Assembly (NCBI GenBank): GCA_963580285.1
Contig: CAUZLF010000207.1
Coordinates: 124,001 to 188,000 of the forward strand
From: Lucinisca nassula
Taxonomy: Eukaryota; Mollusca; Bivalvia; Lucinida; Lucinidae
Reading direction: 5' to 3'
DNA length: 64,000 bases
Shown here: positions 33,965-46,744 of the stretch, in pieces
Position numbering within the stretch: position 1 is the first letter of the stretch
How the letters are laid out: each line of letters begins with the position of its first letter
The notes under the pieces: generated by a model
What the model was told of the DNA's origin: nothing
Databases searched by the model: none
Seen by the model: only the letters and a program-made list of their open reading frames with translations
Made by a program: the position numbers and the translations under genes

Positions 33965-34087
33965 TTCATTTTACTGGGCCATAAATAGATTTTTTGTTGG
34001 CCACAATGTTCGCACTTGGTGCCATGGTGGCTATGACAAACAGCGCTTATAACTCGCGTGAAGAAATCATCTTATAGGATCTAAGTA
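33965..34087 (-). mobile_element. RT-element 3' region, short diverged fragment
   Basis: GGCCACAATGTTCGCACTTG and GCGTGAAGAAATCATCTTA correspond to GGCCACAATCCTCGCCCTT and GCATGAAGGCTTCCTAAC in other copies. It directly abuts the next fragment, out of the usual order. Confidence 0.5.
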
Positions 34088-34088
34088 A

Positions 34089-34866
34089 AGTAGAAGTAAA
34101 GCAACGATCAGGAATCGAAACAATTAACTTACACCTCCCGCCACAGACACCAAAGGGAAAGAAACATACATTGAGTGACTAGACATTTATGGAAACAATA
34201 ACAGGGAAAACAAGAATGGCAGTTATTTTCCCCAAAAATGACTAACTGGCTATCCAGAATAAAAATATACAAGCGATACATACAATTAGTAACAATAAAT
34301 TGCACAAATAAACCGCCGGCCTCGGTTGCTCTGTCGGATGCTCGTCTGACTATTGATCAGGAGGACGTGGGTTAGACTCGGCAGCGTTAGTTCGTGGAGA
34401 TTGATCAAGGATTTTTTTTCTACGGTCATTCTCACCTTTTCTCCGATTCAACAAGGGCAGTTGTCAGTTTTTGGTGAAAGAATGTGCACTGTACTGGATA
34501 ACTGATTTCGGTTAAACTTGCCCAGGCAAAGTGTGGATAGGAGGACTCGATAGCATGAACAGTTATACTCCGAGGGGCCCGACCAAAGACGGAAAATCAA
34601 TCACCAACCATAATAACTAAGCATTTTATTACGCTAGAACCGTCATAAAATCTGAGGCCCGACCCACCGTTGTTCATTCAAAGAGGGAAGTAAAGTTTCC
34701 AACCGTGATTAAGTCAACTGCGATGCATGCAATCTAATTTATAACATTTATATTGTATCCAATCTTTTTATATCGAAAGGCGATTTTACAAAATTGGGTT
34801 CTGAAGTCGTTGCAAACATATTTTTCTACATTTATATACTAATTCACCATAACATTCGGGTTCTGA
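34089..34866 (-). mobile_element. RT-element fragment with remnant RT coding, split by a SINE
   Basis: The 3' end starts at 34,089 (TAGAAGTAAAGCAACGATCAG). The RT C-terminal coding remnant is recognisable at about 34,620-34,866 (AAGAGGGAAGTAAAGTTTCC, CCAATCTTTTTATATCGAA), now with frame damage. A tRNA-derived SINE interrupts the middle. Confidence 0.7.
34318..34545 (+). mobile_element. tRNA-derived SINE-3 with head
   Basis: The tRNA-like head has GGTTGCTCTGTCGGATGC (A-box region) and GTGGGTTAGACTC (B box). The body has CAAGGGCAGTTGTCAGTTTT, shared with 22,994 and 32,175. It sits between two halves of an RT-element 3' region, which has lost some sequence at the site. Confidence 0.65.
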
Positions 34867-34867
34867 T

Positions 34868-35050
34868 AAACATGCCAAGCCAAAGCGGTGCGAGTCGGAG
34901 CGTCCATGCCAAATAATATTTTTGGTTTCAATGGGCGACGGAGCTTTAGTTGCTATTTTACTTCAATGTCTTGAAAAAACAACAACATAAAATTTGACGC
35001 AACATATCCAAAATGACCTTTACAATGTTGACGGGAACGTAGAAGATAAA
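34868..35050 (+). mobile_element. SINE-1 3' part
   Basis: GGTGCGAGTCGGAGCGTCC, TTTCAATGGGCGACGGAG and AATGTTGACGGGAACGT match the SINE-1 body and tail. It adjoins the truncated 5' side of the minus RT fragment, the third SINE-1/RT contact in the window. Confidence 0.6.
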
Positions 35051-35104
35051 TGTTCCCATCGTGGAGAGGATGGCTTTGGCATTTCAATTATTATTGACAT
35101 TGTA

Positions 35105-35350
35105 CAGAGCAAAGATTAAGGAAATTGAAAATGGTAATGATCAGGAACTGATACAATAAAATCCCAAATCCTCCCCACAACACCACTAGGGAAAGAAGTC
35201 GAAACACTGATTGACAACAATGAATAAAACGGACCACCGCCAAACAGTCAGCAGCTCTTTCCCAAATAGGTGGTGACTCACAATACCCAAACGTAAACAA
35301 AAATGAATAGCAAACATAATGGTGGAGAAAGAATCAGAATCACCAACAAG
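35105..35350 (-). mobile_element. RT-element 3' end, old copy
   Basis: GATCAGGAACTGATACAATA, ACCACTAGGGAAAGAAGTC and GAATAAAACG parallel GATCAGGAATCGATACAATT and AAAGGGAAAGAAACACAAAC. It is strongly diverged. Confidence 0.45.
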
Positions 35351-35395
35351 ACAAACAGAACTTGGACGGAAAAAGGCAACTAAAATAAACAATAA

Positions 35396-35440
35396 ACAAG
35401 AGGGCCATGATGGCCCTAGATCGCTCACCTGATCCAAACT
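35396..35440 (-). mobile_element. Family B 3' terminus, solitary
   Basis: On the minus strand: CAGGTGAGCGATCT, hairpin AGGGCCATCATGGCCCT (35,401-35,417) and CTTGTTTATTG. No tandem core follows. The LINE 3' end begins within about 20 bp. Confidence 0.7.
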
Positions 35441-35454
35441 GCAAGATTAAGTAG

Positions 35455-37215
35455 GTTATAAGTTTACAAGTTTATTCATCAGAACAGAAAGTTTCACAAA
35501 TGAAACATATAACTACAAAGGAAAAGAGAATATTAAAAAACAAAGAAAAAAAAAGTAATGAAATATAACTTCTAGCCTAAACCTATACTATAGCTACCAG
35601 AGGGAGACATCTTAAAATATCATATATTTAGGAACATCGGTCTTTGCTTGTTGTCAACTGGATCCAAAAGTACAGCTATGTTTTAATTAAGAGCCTTAAA
35701 CATTAAGTTTTATAAAATAGCACTACCATTTGTTAATGTAATAAGAGTGCAAGATATAGTAATTAAGCTCACGCAAAGATTCTGCACACCTGGGTCCAGT
35801 AGCCAACATATATAAAGATAAGAATGCTATATAGTTATAAGTGTGATTGACTAAAGGCACTGTAACAGTCGTCGCCCAGCGCAAAAAGCCAACAACTCCA
35901 ATTTATAGTTTACAAGAGTTGTTGACTCATTGCGCCAAGGTGACTGTTATAAGTCTAAGATCATTAATTATCACGCTTATCAAGACTTTGTAAAATAAAA
36001 TTTGAAATAGCTTTACAAATTCTAGTCTCCTCATTACTCATAAGCCAAATAAATTTCTGATGCATGGACAGTAACATAAAATTTTTATTTTGAATTTGGT
36101 GAAAAAGTGCGTTTCTTTCTAAACTGTACTTTGGGCATACTAACAAGAAATGCAGTTCATCTTCAACTAACCCTTTACAACATTGCTTACATTTGCGGTC
36201 GCACACAGGGGTTTTGGGAACTGAATACCGGCCTCTTTCAATTTCTAGTTTATGAGCACTGGTTCGAAACTTCGACAATGCTTGTCTTTCTCTAAATTTA
36301 AGAACATCAATGTAGGATTCACAAGAAAACTGGCTTTTAAAAGAAGCATATGTACGCAATTTGTTTCCACCATTAATGTCTGAAGATTTGCTTTTGTTAT
36401 CGTTAATATCAGCCAACCATTGTCTTTCAAACTTATGCTTTAGTTTTAGTTTAATATCACGTAAGGCTTTATTAGTCATAGAAAAAGGATTGTGGAAAAT
36501 GCTAAGCAAATTAAGCTCTTTTAGAATTAAATAAATACATTGTAGCCAACAACTCTGGTTGTTATGAAACATTAAGTAATTTTCATTCAATGCTTGACTA
36601 AGGAGTCTATCCTGACAGGAATCAATTGTATGTTGATGTAACCAATATTTAAGCATTGTAATAATGACATCAATATAAAACGGATATCTACCTAGTTCAC
36701 CCCTGACTGCTTGGTTAGAGGTTTTCTTATTCACACCCAATATAAATTTACAAAACTGTATGTTAAGTTTTTCTATTTGTAGGTCTTTAAAAACTTTTTC
36801 AAAAGGACTTTCTGGAGCACGAGCAAACTTATTTTGGTCAAACACACCCCATACTTCACTAGCATATAATAATATGGGTTTAACAGTATGATCGAATGTA
36901 TGTATAACGGTCGAGGTTTTGGGCGAGGCATGCTTAAAAATATTAATGAGCTTAAAATAAGCGTTTTGGCCTCTAGAATACAGATCCGCGATAGCTACAG
37001 AAAACTTGCCTGATATTGTGAACATAACCCCAAGATACTTGTATTCTCTCACAACTTCTAGTTTTACGTCTAATATGGAAAAATCGTATTTATTAAGTCT
37101 GCCAGTACGATTAAATACTAAGATCTTGGATTTATCAAAATTTATATCTAAACACCAGTTCTGACAATAAACTCCAAATTTATTGAGGCAGTTCTGTTTA
37201 GGTAATTCTATTAAA
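35455..37215 (-). mobile_element. LINE (non-LTR) retrotransposon, 5' truncated
   Basis: The element spans the RT C-terminal coding (below) and a 3' untranslated region of about 500 bp that ends near GATGAATAAACTTGTAAAC on the minus strand. An AATAAA-containing end of similar style (CTGAATAAACATGAAACTTG) is seen at 55,867-55,886. The 5' break is near 37,215, as is usual for dead-on-arrival LINE copies. Confidence 0.75.
35964..37210 (-). pseudogene. LINE RT C-terminal region
   Basis: The open frame runs on the minus strand from about 37,210 (NCLNKFGVYCQNWCLDINF) without a stop to TAA at 35,964, about 415 residues. It includes FDKSKILVFNR and YKYLGVMF, the classical RT thumb junction, then LLYASEVWG. 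Near the C-terminus is a Cys/His cluster, CDRKCKQCC, with EDELHFLLVCPKY. These motifs are standard for non-LTR retrotransposon ORF2 proteins. The catalytic palm, endonuclease and ORF1 are absent. It is intact over this length, so the insertion is fairly young. The clade (Jockey, CR1 or RTE-like) cannot be decided by eye. Confidence 0.85.
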
Positions 37216-37239
37216 ATCCATCAATAAATGTTGGAGCTG

Positions 37240-37520
37240 GTGTTAAGAAGTTTTTTTTTTTCTAAAGATAGCAACAAGAACCTTAACCTTGATACCAACA
37301 CCCTGAAAGCCATACCAAACAAGAGTGTTCACAAGGTTTTTCTATGATTTGACCTACTGACCTACACTTTGACTGGACAGGTCCCATTTTCGAACTTGAT
37401 CAAGATATTGTCATGACAATTATTCTGAGCAAGTCTGATGATGATTGGACCAAAACCGTGGTCTCTAAAGTGTTCACAAGGTTATTTTATATAAGACCTG
37501 TCACCAGATAGGATAGTTCA
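37240..37520 (+). repeat. Mollusc-type tandem unit remnant
   Basis: AGAACCTTAACCTTGATACC, GTTCACAAGG (twice, near 37,328 and 37,470) and TTTGACCTACTGACCTACA are of the same style as other tandem families. About two decayed units are present. Confidence 0.4.
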
Positions 37521-37599
37521 CTGGAAGTCGCGCTTTGACTAAGTTGAGCAAAGGCAAATTTTCAGACCAATAACAGAAACAAAGTCACAAAGAAAGAAT

Positions 37600-38690
37600 C
37601 AAGTGCTATTATCAATATTGGGGATCATGTATGATTCAAGTCTGTCACATTAGTATACATTTAATTCCATTTAACCCTTAGACATGAATCAGTCACATGT
37701 ACTCTTTAAAGTAAGTTCTGTGCGTTAAGAAAATAGTAGAGACAATGGCAGACATTACATTCTGTAGCCTCTTATTTGAGCCTTAACTGTTTCCAAATGC
37801 CACACGATTGGAATACTTGGCATTTATGGAAAATGTATATTTCGGCACCGTACTGGCTGGAAGATAAGACGAAATAGTATGTTGAAGTTCTTCTAAATGT
37901 GACGCGTGATCAGGGTTTTAATTCCGTATAAAAGTGACATTTGTTCTTCAAGTTATTCTCCTTTTTATAGCCCCGATGCAAAGCAAATATAGCTCCAAGC
38001 GGCCATGTAACGTAAAAGCAACATCATAGACGTCATGTTGCCTCTTGGAAACGTGTCTGTAAGATTTTTACATGATGGGGAAAGCACAGAATGTACCGAG
38101 CTAATTTTGATTATTTTTTCAACAAAAAAAAAAACAAAAAAAAACAGACACGTGTTTCTTTCTTTCTCTATTTTTCGCCTTTAGGGCCTTGTCAATAAGA
38201 TATTTAGAGACCGTTTTGATCTACCACTGCCATTTTTTATCATGGTGAATATACCTCGTTAATCAACTTTCTCAGCACTTTCAGTACTTTGATTCTTATT
38301 AGTAATTTCGGGTCGAATCCAAACATAGCCGCATCAATTGTACACTTTGAGGTTAGTGTTGGGTACATGTAATTGTTATTTGCAAAACCTTCACTTGAAT
38401 CAAATGTTTGATCTGGCAAACAATGAAGACTCAGATCACACGCCGCATATCACGTTGATAATCTTGCTCTACACTGTTTGGATAAGTATGTAACATTTAT
38501 GTTAGAGCGAAACAGTCCCCCATCTTGATAAGCCTGTACTCAGGCACAATCCGCATGGGTGTTGTCAGTACCTTGATTTATTCACTCCCATTATGAAACA
38601 CGCCCATATACAATGTCAATGTCAAAGAACAAAAAACAGAAAAAAACGAAGATTGTAAGATGAAACACTGTGATATATTTTCTTCTTTCT
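37600..38690. other. Gene-free stretch
   Basis: No supported gene or repeat. A long A-rich tract lies near 38,123-38,146. Confidence 0.4.
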
Positions 38691-38697
38691 GCTCTAA

Positions 38698-38768
38698 ACA
38701 TAGATTGTAGGCACACATCAGAATCGCTTCAGCGAGGTGGTACTGGCGAGTATCCACAACTTAGAGCA
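38698..38768. repeat. Palindromic core element, copy 2 (degraded)
   Basis: ACATCAGAATCGCTTC-AGC-GAGGTGGTACTGGCG with outer GATTGTAGGCA / TATCCACAAC partly mirrored. It matches the core shared by the other four copies, with several mismatches. Confidence 0.5.
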
Positions 38769-38924
38769 GGAATAAGTAAAATATTGTATACCCCTGCAAA
38801 CCGTTTTACTTATATAAAAGTAGGGAAGTAGGGGTTAAGTGGGTCAAAATATTAAAGGCGTGTTTGCTACAATAGTCATTAGTCTGGTATAACTGTAACT
38901 GCAAATTTTAAGCTTCTCCGCGGT

Positions 38925-39465
38925 GGGGCATAGGGGATGTTCTCCCTGCCTATGGGGCTCCAGTTAACGTCCCAATTTTCTTACAGCAATTCTTTAAATC
39001 CATTGAGCTTTTGTGCAGCAAGAGAGAAAGAAAACACACACATTCAAGCAGCTTCTGATATGAGAGATATTTTGTGTCAACAATACTCATTAAGCAGTTA
39101 AAGCCCCGTCCCCCCCTAACTAAACTTTGACCCCACCCCCAAGTCCGACCCCGTGTGCATGGCCCAGTGGTCGCATACAAATTTCCGTTCAAGGTATTTT
39201 ACATGTACACATTTAATCAATAATTACTTCTGCAAAGTTTGATATCAAAATCTATCAAACTGACTTTGTAATTGAGTTTTATTGATATTGGACCTTCGTG
39301 TGGACCCCTCACCTTGCCGATGACGACCTTGATCATGTACGGAAGCCATGTACCTAATTTGGTTGCATTCCGACCAGTGGTTTAAGAGAAAATAGCGTAA
39401 CTGAAGAACGGACGAACCCCTAGCCCCTACCCCAACCCCCGAAATACTAAAGCTTTGAATCCCAC
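38925..39465 (+). repeat. Family G block, left flank of the minisatellite
   Basis: GTTAACGTCCCAATTTTCTTA, CAGCAATTCTTTAAATCCA, GCAAAGTTTGATATCAAAA, GTATTTTACAT and CCGAAATACTAAAG all recur in the same order and orientation at 57,900-58,490. The first minisatellite unit starts within about 15 bp of its end. Confidence 0.75.
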
Positions 39466-42400
39466 TAAAAGTGTGCCCAGTGTTTAGGTAGCCTTATAGT
39501 ACTATGTTTCCAGCACAGAGGAAGCTTGTGCTAAGGTATAACTCTGAATGTTCCCAGCGTGGAGGTATCCATATAGTGCTGTGTTTCCAGCACAGAAGAA
39601 GATAGTGCTCGGTTATAACTGGGAATATTCCCATCGTGGAGGTAGCCTTATAGTGCTATATTTCCAGCACAGAGGAAGCGCTAGTGCTCATGAAGTATTG
39701 GGAATGTTCCCAGCGTGGAGGTAGCTCTATAGTGCTGTGTTTCCAGCAGAGAGGAAGCTAGTTCTTAGGTAGTACTGGGAATGTTCCCAGCGTGAAGGTA
39801 GCCTTATAGGGCTGTGTTTCCAGCACAGAGGAAGCTAGTGTTCAGGTAGTACTGGGAATGTTCCCAGCGTGGAGGCAGCCTTATAGTGCTGTGTTTCCAG
39901 CACAGAGGAAGCACTAGTGCTCAGGTAGAACTGGGAATGTGCCCGGCGTGGAGGTAGCCTTATAGTGCTGTGTTTCTAGCATAAAGGAAGCTAGTGCTCA
40001 GGTAGTACTGTGAATGTTATCAGCGTGGTTTTAGCCTTATAGTGCTGTGTTTCTAGCACATAGACAGCGACTGTCAAGTAGTACTAGGAATCTTGCCAGC
40101 ATAGAGGTTCCTTGTAGTGTTGTGTTTCAAGCACAGAGGAAGCTAATGCTCAGGTACTACTAGAAATGTTCCCAGCGTTGATGCAGCCTTATAGTTCTGC
40201 TTTTCCAGCACAGAGGAAGCTAATGCTCAGGTAGTACTAGGAATGTTCGGTTATAACTGGGAATGTTCCCAGCGTGGAGGTAGCCTTATAGTGCTATATT
40301 TCAGGCACAGAGGAAGCACTAGTGCTCAGGAAGTACTGGGAATGTTCCCAGCGCGGTGGTAGCTCTATAGTGCTGTGTTTCCAGCACAGAGGAAGCTAGT
40401 TCTTAGGTAGTACTAGGAATGTTCCAGCGTAGAGGTAGTTTTATAGTGCTATGTTTCCAGCACAGAGGAAGCTAGTGCTCAGGTAGTACTGGGAATGTTC
40501 CCAGCGTGGAGGTAGCCTTTAAGTGCTCTGTATCCAGCACATAGGAAGCTAGTCCTCAGGTAGTATTGGGAATGTTCCCAGCGTGGAGGTAGCGTTATAG
40601 TGCTGTGTTTCAAGCACAGAGGAAGCGCTAGTGCTCAGGTAGTACTGAGAATGTTCCCAGCGTGGAGGTAGCCTTATGGTGCTGTGTTTCTAGCACAAAG
40701 GAATCTAGTGCTCAGGTAGAACTGCACAGAGGAAGCGACTGCTCAAGTAGTACTAGGAATGTTCCCAGCGTGGAGGTTCCTTATAGTTCTGCGTTTCCAG
40801 CACAGAGGAAGCTAGTGCTCAGGTAGTACTAGAAATGTTCCCAGCGTGGATGCAGCCTTATAGTTCTGCGTTTCCAGCACAGAGGAAGCTAGTCCTCAGG
40901 TAGTACTAGAAATGTTCCCAGTGTGGAGGTAGCCTTATAGTGTTGTGTTTCCAGCACAGAGGAAGCTAGTGCTCAGGTAGTACTGGGAATGTTCCCAGCG
41001 TGGAGGTAGACTTATAGTGCTGTGTTTCCAGCACATATGAGGCTAGTGCTCAGATAGTACTGGGAATGTTCCCAGCGTGGAGGTAGACTTATAGTGCTGT
41101 GTTTCCAGCACAGAGGAAGCTAGTGCTTGGTTATAACTGGGAATGTTCCCATCGTGGAGGTAGCCTGATAGTGCTATGTTTCCAGCACAGAGGAAGCGCT
41201 AGTGCTCAGGAAGTACTGGGAATGTTTCCAGCGTGGAGGTAGCTCTATAGTTCTGTATTTCCAGCACAGAGGAAGCTAGTGTTCAGGTAGTACTAGGAAT
41301 GTTCCCAGCGTGGAGGTAGTCTTATAGTGCTATGTTTCCAGCACAGAGGAAGATAGTGCTCAGGTAGTACTGGGAATGTGCCCAGCGTGGAGGTAGCCAT
41401 ATAGTGCTGTGTTGTGCTCAGCTTGTCCTCAGGTAGTACTGGGAGTGTGCCCAGTGTTTAGGTAGCCTTATAGAACTATGTTTCCAGCACAGAGGAAGCT
41501 AGTGCTAAGGTATAACTCTGAATGTTCCCAGCGTGGAGGTAGCCTTATAGTGCTGTGTTTCCAGCACAGAGGAAGCTAGTGCTAGTTTATAACTGGGAAT
41601 GTTCCCAGCGTAGAGGTAGCCATATAGTGCTATATTTCCAGCACAGAGGAAGTGCTAGTGCTCAGGAAGTATTGGGAATGTTCCCTGCGTGGAGGTAACT
41701 GTACAGTGCTTTGTTTCCAGCAGAGAGGAAGGTAGTTCTTATGTAGTACTTGGAATGTTCCCAGGGTGAAGGTAGCCTTATAGGGTTGTGTTTCCAGCAA
41801 AGAGGAAGCTAGTTTTCAGGTTGTACTATGAATGTTCCCAGCGTGGAGGTAGTCTTATAGTGCTGTGTTTCCAAAACAGAGGAAGCTAGTCCTCCGGTAG
41901 TATTGGGAATGTTCCCAACGTGGAGCTAACCTTATAGTGCTGAGTTTCCAGCACAGAGGAAGCTAGTCCTCAGATAGTATTGTGAATGTTCCCAGCGTGG
42001 AGGTAGCCTTATATTACTGTGTTTACAGCACAGGGGAAGCTAGTCCTCAGGTAGTATTGGGAATGTTCTCAGTGTGGAGGTAGCCTTATAGTGCTGTGTT
42101 TTCAGCATAGAGGAAGCTAGTCCTCAGGTAGTACTGGGAATGTGCCCAGTTTTTAGGTAGTCTTATAGTTCTATGTTTCAATCACAGAGGAAGCTAGTGC
42201 TAAGGTATAACTCTGAATGTTCCCAGCGTGGAAGTAGTCTTACAGTGCTGTGTTTCCAGCACAGAGGAAGCTAGTGCTCTGTTATAACTTGGAATGTTCG
42301 CATGGTGGAGGTAGGGATGTGTTTCCAGCACAGAGGAAGCGCAAGTGCTCAGGAAGTACTGGGAATGTTCCCAGCGTGGAGGTAGCTCTATAGTGCTGCG

Positions 42401-44176
42401 TTTCCAGCAGAGAGGAAGTTCTTAGGTAGCACTGGGAATGTTCCCAGCGTGGAGGTAGCCTTATAGGGCTGTGTTTCCAGCACAGAGGAAGCTAGTGTTC
42501 ATGTAGTACTAGGAATGTCCCCAGCGTGGAGGTACCCTTATAGTGCTGTGTTTCCAGCACAGAGGAAATGCTAGTGCTCAGGTAGTACAGGGAATGTGCC
42601 CAGCATGGAGGTAACCTTATAGTGTTCCGTTTCTAGCGCAGAGGAAGCTAGCTAGTGCTAGGGTATAACTCTGAATGTTCCCAGCGTGGAGGTAGCCTTA
42701 TAGTGCTGTGTTTCCAGCACAGAGGAAGCTCTAGTCCTCAGGTAGTACTGGGGTGTGCTCAATGTGGAGGTAGCCATATAGTTCTGTTTCCATCACAGAG
42801 GAAACTGGTGCTACGGTAAAAGTCTGAATGTTCCCAGCGTGGAGGTAGCCTTATAGTGCTTCGTTTCCAGCACAGAGGAAGGTAGTGCTCGGTTATAACT
42901 GGGTATGTTCCCTTCGTTGATGTAGCCTTATAGTGCTATGTTTCCAGCACAGAGGAAGCGCTAGTGCTCAGGAAGTACTGAGTATGTTCCAAGCTTGGAG
43001 GTAGCTCTATAGCGCTGTTTTTCCAGCAGAGAGGAAGCGTGTACTTAGGTAGTACTGGTAATGTTCCCAGCATGGAGTTAGCCTTACAGGGCTGTGTTTC
43101 CAGCACAGTGGAAGCTAGTTTTCAAGTAGAACTAGGAATAATCCCAGCGTAGAGGTAGCTCTATAGTGCTATGTTTCCAGCACAAAGGAAGCTAGTGCTC
43201 AGGTATTACTTGGAATGTTCCCAGCGTGGAGATAGCCTTTTAGTGCTGCGTATCAAGCACAGAGGAAGCTAGTCCTCAGGTAGTTTTGGGAATGTTCCCA
43301 GCATGGAGGTAGCCTTATAGTGCTTTGTTTCCAGCACAGAGGAAGCGCTAGAGCTCAGGTAGTACTGTGAATGATCCCAGCGTGGAGGTAGCCTTATAGT
43401 GCTGTGTTTCCAACACAGAGGACGTAGTCCTCAGGTATTATTGTGAATGTTCCCAGCGAGGAGGTAGCCTTAATTTGCTGTGTTTACAGCACTGGGGAAG
43501 CTAGTCCTCAGGTAGTATTGGGAATGTTACCAGCGTGGAGTAAGCCTTATAGTGCTGTGTTTCCAGCACAGAGGAAGCGCTAGTGCTCAGATATTACTGT
43601 GAATGTGCCCAGCGTGGAGGAAGCCTTATAGTGCTGTGTTTCTAGCACAGAGGAATCTAGTGCTCATGTTTTACAAAAAAATGTTCCCAATGTGGAGGTA
43701 GCCTTATAGTGTTGTGTTTCCAGCACAGACGAAGCGCTAGTGCTCAGGAAGTACTGGGAATGTTCCCAGCGTGGAGGTAGCTCTATAGTGCTATGCTTCC
43801 AGCAGAGAGGAAGCTATTTCTTAGGTAGTACTGGGAATGTTCCCAGCGTGGAGATAGCCTTATATGGCTGTGTTTCCAGCTCAGAGGAAGCTAGTGTTCA
43901 TTTAGTTCTAGGAATGTTCCCAGCGTGGAGGTAGCCTCATAGTGCTGTGTTTCCAGCACAGAGGAAACGCTAGTGCTCAGGTAGTACAGGGTATGTGCCC
44001 AGTGTTGAGGTAGCCTTATCGTTCTGTGTTTCTAGCACAGATGAAGCTAGCAAGTGCTCAGGTAATAATGGGAATGTTCCCAGCGTGGATGTAGCCTTAT
44101 AGTGCAATGTTTCCAGCACAGAGGAAGCTAGTCCTCAGGTAGTACTGGGAATGTTCCCAGTGTGGAGGTAGCCTTA

Positions 44177-44536
44177 TGCAGTAGAACTTCGATGGCTCGA
44201 ACACCGATAGCTCGAATACCATGGCTAGGTCGAACACTTTCTTGAGTCCCTAGAGAATTCCTTTACATATGAACTAGTGAGGGAATTTTAAGGATTGTTT
44301 TCTGTATTATCTTGCTAATGTATGCTGTATGTATGCATTGGAATCGCCTCGATGAGGCGATTCTAATGAGTACATACAACATACATTTATCATAAAGAAA
44401 ACTGAGTAGATGGCTCTAATCTCCATTATACCTCCTTCAATGGCACTAACAATAACCCTCCTTGGCTCGAACTACCGCTGTCTCGAACAAGTTTTCATGG
44501 TCCCAAAGGGGTTCGAGCCATCGAAGTTTGACTGTA
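44177..44536. mobile_element. Pogo/Tigger-like MITE inserted in the array
   Basis: It runs from CAGTAGAACTTCGATGGCTC (44,179) to GAGCCATCGAAGTTTGACTG (44,534), 356 bp, with terminal inverted repeats of about 24 bp. The array monomer reads CCTTATAGTTCTG; here CCTTAT(G) and TA-GTTCTG flank the insert, which fits TA target duplication with one base changed. The CAGT ends and TA site are typical of pogo-type elements. No transposase is present. A palindromic core element lies in the middle. Confidence 0.8.
44318..44392. repeat. Palindromic core element, copy 3, inside the MITE
   Basis: GGAATCGCCTC-GAT-GAGGCGATTC forms a near-perfect hairpin extended by ATGTATGCTGTATGTATGCA on the left and its complement-like AGTACATACAACATACAT on the right. 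Confidence 0.7.
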
Positions 44537-46744
44537 GTTCTGTTTCCAGCACAGAGGAAGCTAGTGCTAAGGTAAAACTCTGAATGTTCCCAGTTCGGAG
44601 GTAGCCTTATAGTGCTGTGTTTCCAGCACAGAGTAAGCGCTAGTGTTCAGGAACTACTGGGAATGTTCCCAGCGTGGAGGTAGCTCTATAGCGCTGTATT
44701 TCCAGCAGAGAGGAAGCGTGTACTTAGGTAGTACTGGGAATGTCCCCAGCGTAGAGGTAGTCTTACAGGGCTGTGTTTCCAGCACAGTGGAAGCTTGTTT
44801 TCAGGTAGAACTAGGAATGTTCCCAGTGTGGAGTTAGCTCTATAGTGCTATGTTTCCAGCACAGAGGAAGCTAGTGCTCAGGTAGTACTTGGAATGTTCC
44901 CAGCGTGAATGTAGCCTTTTAGTGCTGTGTATCAGGCACAGAGGAAGCTAGTCCTCAGGTAGTATTGGGAATGTTCCCAGCATGGAGGTAGCCTTATAGT
45001 GCTGTGTTTCCAGCACAGAGGAAGCGCTAGAGCTCAGGTAGTACTGTGAATGTTCCCAGCGTGGAGTTAGCCTTATAGTGCTCTGTTTCTTGCACAGAGG
45101 AACCTAGTGCTCAGGTAGTACTGGGAATGTTCCAAGCGTGGAGATAGCCTTTTAGTGCTGTGTTTCCAGCACAGAGGAAGCTAGTCCTCAGGTAGTATTG
45201 TGAATGTTCAAAGCGTGGAGGTAGCCTTATAGTGCTGTGTTTCCAGCACAGAGGAAGCGCTAGTGCTCAGGTAGTACTGTGAATGTGCCCAGTGTGGAGG
45301 TAGCCTTATAGTGCTGTGTTTCTAGCACAGAGGAATCTAGTGCTCAGGTAGTACTGGGAATGTTCCCAGTGTGGAGGTAGCCTTATAGTGTTGTGTTTCC
45401 AGCATAGAGGAAGCGCTAGTGCTCATGAAGTACTGGGAATGTTCCCAGCGTGAAGGTAGCTCTATAGTGCTGTGTTTCCAGCTCAGAAGAAGCTATTTCT
45501 TAGGTAGTACTTGGAATGTTCCAAGCGTGGAGGTAGCCTTACAGGGCTGTGTTTCCAGCACAGAGGAAGCTAGTGTTCATGTAGTACTAGGAATGTTTCC
45601 AGCGTGGAGGTAGCCTCATAGTGCTGTGTTTCCAGCACAGAGGAAACGCTAGTGCTCAGATAGTACAGGGAATGTGCCCAGTGTTGAGGTAGCCTTAAGT
45701 GCTGTGTTACTAGCACAGAGGAAGCTAGCTAGTGCTCAGGTAGTAATGGGAATGTTCCCAGCGTGGAGGTAGCCTTATGGTGCTATGTTTCCAGCATAGA
45801 GGAAGCTAGTCCTCAGGTAGTACTGGGAATGTTCCCAGTGTGGAGGTAGCCTTATAGTTCTGTTTCCAGCACAGAGGAAGCTAGTGCTAAGGTTAAACTC
45901 TGGCTGTTCCCATCGTGGAAGTAGCCTTAAAGTGCTGTGTTTCCAGCACAGAGTAAGCTAGTGCTCTGTTATAACTGGGAATGTTCCCATTTAGGAGGTA
46001 GCCTAATAGTGCTATGTGTCCAGCTAGTGCTCAGGAACTACTGGGAATGTTCCCAGCGTGGAGGTGGCTCTATAGCGCTGTATTTCCAGCAGAGAGGATG
46101 CGTGTACTTAGGTAGTACTGGGAATGTTCCCAGCGTGGAGGTAGCCTGACAGGGCTGTGTTTCCAGCACAGAGGAAGCTAGTTTTCAGGTAGAACTAGGA
46201 ATGTTCCCAGCGTGGAGGTAGCTCTATAGTGCTATGTTTCCAGCACAGAGGAAGCTAGTGCTCAGGTAGTACTTGGAATGTTCCCAGCGTGGTTGTAGCC
46301 TTTCAGTGCTGTGTATCAAGCACAGAGGAAGCTAGTCCTCAGGTAGTATTGGGAATGTTCCCAGCATGGAGGTAGCCTTATAGTGCTGTGTTTCCAGCAC
46401 AGAAGAACCTAGTGCTCAGGTAGTACTGGGAGTGTTCCCAGTGTGGAGGTAGCCTTATAGTGTTGTGTTTCTAGCACAGAGGAAGCTAGTCCATAGGGAG
46501 TATTGGGAATATTCTCAGCGTGGAGGTAGCCTTATAGTGCTTAGTTTCCAGTTCAGGTAGAACTAGGAATGTTCCCAGCGTGAAGGTAGTCTTATAGTGC
46601 TATGTTTCCAGCGCAGAGGAAGCTAGTGCTCAGGTAGTACTGTGAATGTTCCCAGCGTGGAGGTGGCCTTTTAGTGCTGTGTATCAAGCACAGAGGAAGC
46701 TAGTCCTCAGGTAGTTTTGGGAATGTTCCCAGCATGGAGTTAGC

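Noticed and set aside
38950..39192. 80-residue minus-strand ORF
   Set aside because: It lies in family G, whose right-hand copy (57,900-58,250) does not keep the frame.
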